Shown one piece after another: positions 15,012 through 16,568 of a stretch of DNA of 16,568 nt. The position numbers were made by a program, and so were the translations under genes. Source of the stretch: Candidatus Melainabacteria bacterium (GTDB lineage Bacteria; Cyanobacteriota; Vampirovibrionia; 2-02-FULL-35-15). Within the stretch, counting starts at the first letter, position 1. Every line of letters begins with the position of its first letter. The stretch is from assembly GCA_023250175.1 (NCBI GenBank), contig JAHFBD010000023.1, positions 1-16,568 of the forward strand, read 5' to 3'. The notes under the pieces are model-generated. The model saw only the letters and a list, made by a program, of their open reading frames with translations, was not told where the DNA came from and made no database searches.

Positions 15012-15788
15012 TCAAATCCCTAATCCATGAATATAATCATCAAGATTTTCTGGACTATCTTTTTTAGGAGCAGTTCCATACTCATTTAACAATTGAGGGA
15101 GAAGTTGTTGATCTAAGACTTGTCCGACTTTATCAACAGTATTTGTCTCTTGAGATAAAACCTTTATTGCATTTTCTAATTCTTTAATTTTCACAAGCAG
15201 ACACTTAATTGCATCTGCTTCAGGATCCGGTAATAGATTATGGTTTAAAGGATCATGCCCTGACACCTTCCTGCCCTCATGGACTGCTATTCTAGCTGGA
15301 ATACCAATCACTGTAGAGTTTTGAGGCACATCTTTTATAACAACAGAGTTTGCTCCAATTTGACAATTATCCCCAATAATAATATTTCCTAAGATTTTTG
15401 CTCCACAACCAACTACTATATTACTTCCCAACGTAGGATGTCGTTTTACTTTTTTTGTACTCGTACCACCCAGTGTAACTCCTTGATAAATAACAACATC
15501 CGTTCCAATTTCAGTAGTTTCACCAATTACGACTCCTTTGCCATGATCGATAAATACTCTATCACTAATTTTTGCACCTGGATGGATCTCAATTCCTGTA
15601 ATCCATCTAGAGATATGAGATATGAGCCTTGGAATAACTGGAACTTTTAGCTTATAAAAAAAATGGGCTGGTTTATGAAGAATAATTGCATGCAATCCAG
15701 GATAACAAAGTAAGACCTCAAACCACATGCCAGCTGCAGGATCTTTTTTTTGAATATTTTTTATTTCATTACAAATCCAAATTGACAT
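15012..15788 (-). CDS. cysE: Serine O-acetyltransferase
   Basis: CysE makes O-acetylserine from serine and acetyl-CoA, the first step to cysteine. This 258-residue protein has a short N-terminal helical part (about 1-60), as in the compact CysE form. The left-handed beta-helix follows, with GIEIHPGAKI (65-74), IDHGKGVVIGET (80-91; His82 matches E. coli His158), VTLGGTS (104-110), KRHPTLGSNIVVGCGAKILG (His117 matches E. coli His193) and IGIPARI (161-167). A C-terminal tail of about 80 residues ends in G-L-G-I. The final Ile is the residue that in known CysE inserts into the CysK active site. The gene starts seven bases after the cysK stop; AAGGA inside the cysK end may serve as its ribosome-binding site. 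The stop is TGA. Confidence 0.97.
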   Translation of the reverse strand: MSIWICNEIKNIQKKDPAAGMWFEVLLCYPGLHAIILHKPAHFFYKLKVPVIPRLISHISRWITGIEIHPGAKISDRVFIDHGKGVVIGETTEIGTDVVIYQGVTLGGTSTKKVKRHPTLGSNIVVGCGAKILGNIIIGDNCQIGANSVVIKDVPQNSTVIGIPARIAVHEGRKVSGHDPLNHNLLPDPEADAIKCLLVKIKELENAIKVLSQETNTVDKVGQVLDQQLLPQLLNEYGTAPKKDSPENLDDYIHGLGI

Positions 15789-15795
15789 GCGTATT

Positions 15796-16568
15796 TTAAG
15801 TCCTTGATTTTGCCAATGCAGGCTCTAGTAATTCTGAAAACAATGCAGTCGACAAATATCGTTCTCCTGTACTTGGTAAAATTGCTATTATTAATTTACC
15901 CTTATTCTCTGGTCTCTTACCAATTTCAAGTGCAGCATAAACAGCAGCTCCAGAGCTTATTCCGGTTAAAATACCTTCTTCTTTTGCAAGCTTTCGCCCA
16001 TATTCTAAAGCTTGCTCACTAGAGACATGAAAGATTTCATCGATTACAGATCTATCTAAAATATCAGGTATAAATCCAGCACCTATTCCTTGTATTTTAT
16101 GAGGTGATGGCTGTCCACCAGCTAAAACAGGTGACTCCTTAGGCTCTACTGCTATTAGCTTTACAGTGGATTTGCGTGATTTTAAAGCTTGCCCACATCC
16201 AGTTATCGTCCCACCTGTTCCAACACCACTAACAATGATATCTACCTTACCATCAGTATCTCTCCAAATCTCTTCTGCTGTAGTTTGCTTATGAATTAAT
16301 GGATTTGCTGGATTTTTGAATTGCTGAAGCATAAAAGCACCGGGTGTTTCTTTTACAATTTCTTCTGCTCTTGCTACAGCCCCCTTCATACCTAAAGCAC
16401 CTGGTGTTAAAATAAGCTCTGCTCCAAAAGCTTTTAGCAAGGCACGTCTTTCCATACTCATAGTATCAGGCATAGTTAGAATAAGTTTATAGCCCTTTGC
16501 TGCAGAAACAAATGCAAGTGCAATTCCTGTATTACCACTAGTAGGTTCTACAAGAACTGTTTGTCCTG
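15796..16568 (-). CDS. cysK: Cysteine synthase A, 5' end outside the window
   Basis: CysK, a PLP enzyme, makes cysteine from O-acetylserine and sulfide. About 257 codons are present; the frame is open to the right edge, so the N-terminus with the PLP-binding lysine lies beyond it. An internal ATG at 16473 is not the true start, because family sequence continues upstream of it. Visible motifs are EPTSGNTGIALA (substrate-binding loop), GVGTGGTITGCG (PLP phosphate loop), ISSGAAVYAA, and the C-terminal LPSTGERYLSTALF. Cysteine synthase A is favoured over a cystathionine beta-synthase homologue by the cysE partner and the C-terminus. It is the upstream gene of a cysK-cysE operon. Confidence 0.96.
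   Translation of the reverse strand, partial: GQTVLVEPTSGNTGIALAFVSAAKGYKLILTMPDTMSMERRALLKAFGAELILTPGALGMKGAVARAEEIVKETPGAFMLQQFKNPANPLIHKQTTAEEIWRDTDGKVDIIVSGVGTGGTITGCGQALKSRKSTVKLIAVEPKESPVLAGGQPSPHKIQGIGAGFIPDILDRSVIDEIFHVSSEQALEYGRKLAKEEGILTGISSGAAVYAALEIGKRPENKGKLIIAILPSTGERYLSTALFSELLEPALAKSRT

Noticed and set aside
16380..16473. ATG at 16473 as the start of cysK
   Set aside because: Translation upstream of it to the window edge gives the conserved EPTSGNTGIALA motif in frame, so the gene starts outside the window.
1..16568. CRISPR array, transposase, phage or toxin-antitoxin genes
   Set aside because: I looked for evenly spaced repeats, transposase motifs and small paired ORFs on both strands and found none. 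The only near-repeats are the two 11-mers at 11209-11236.

Overview
The window is an AT-rich (roughly two-thirds A+T by eye) bacterial chromosome segment made almost entirely of housekeeping genes. The tRNA gene encodes its own CCA, prfB carries the classic +1 frameshift site, infC has a non-AUG start, and most Shine-Dalgarno sites are short or missing. I cannot place the organism from the sequence alone. An uncultured AT-rich lineage, such as a non-photosynthetic relative of cyanobacteria, is only a weak guess. No phage, insertion sequence, plasmid or CRISPR signal was seen.

Layout, + strand half. 28-2237 holds two tandem, clearly paralogous proteins of unknown function. 2238-2400 is a gene-free stretch that folds into a long imperfect hairpin and is a candidate 6S-like RNA. 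polA (2424), thiL (5322) and a ppx/gppA-type phosphatase (6301) follow on one strand. The polA -10 box sits so close to the ATG that its mRNA may be leaderless. A noisy 165-base spacer with hairpins leads to tRNA-Leu(CAG) at 8068-8154. Next comes a structured leader with a four-codon micro-ORF, then the infC-rpmI-rplT translation operon.

Layout, mostly - strand half. prfB (9564-10689) converges on rplT. It needs a programmed +1 frameshift near codon 25, so its true start is 40 bases upstream of the longest uninterrupted frame. An unrecognised 139-residue gene lies just upstream of prfB on the same strand. A short intergenic region with an 11-mer near-repeat and a strong hairpin follows, then mnmG (13250 back to 11337). 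Divergent from mnmG is a SAMHD1-like HD phosphohydrolase (13330-14958). The window ends with cysK-cysE on the - strand; cysK runs off the right edge.

How the genes relate: infC, rpmI, rplT, prfB, tRNA-Leu and mnmG all serve translation. polA and the HD dNTPase-like protein touch DNA synthesis and nucleotide pools. cysE and cysK form the two-step serine-to-cysteine pathway, and CysE keeps the C-terminal isoleucine used to dock into CysK. I found no convincing wholly new system. The items most worth checking are the paralogous unknown pair, the 6S-like RNA, the infC leader, and unusual substitutions in PolA and RF2.
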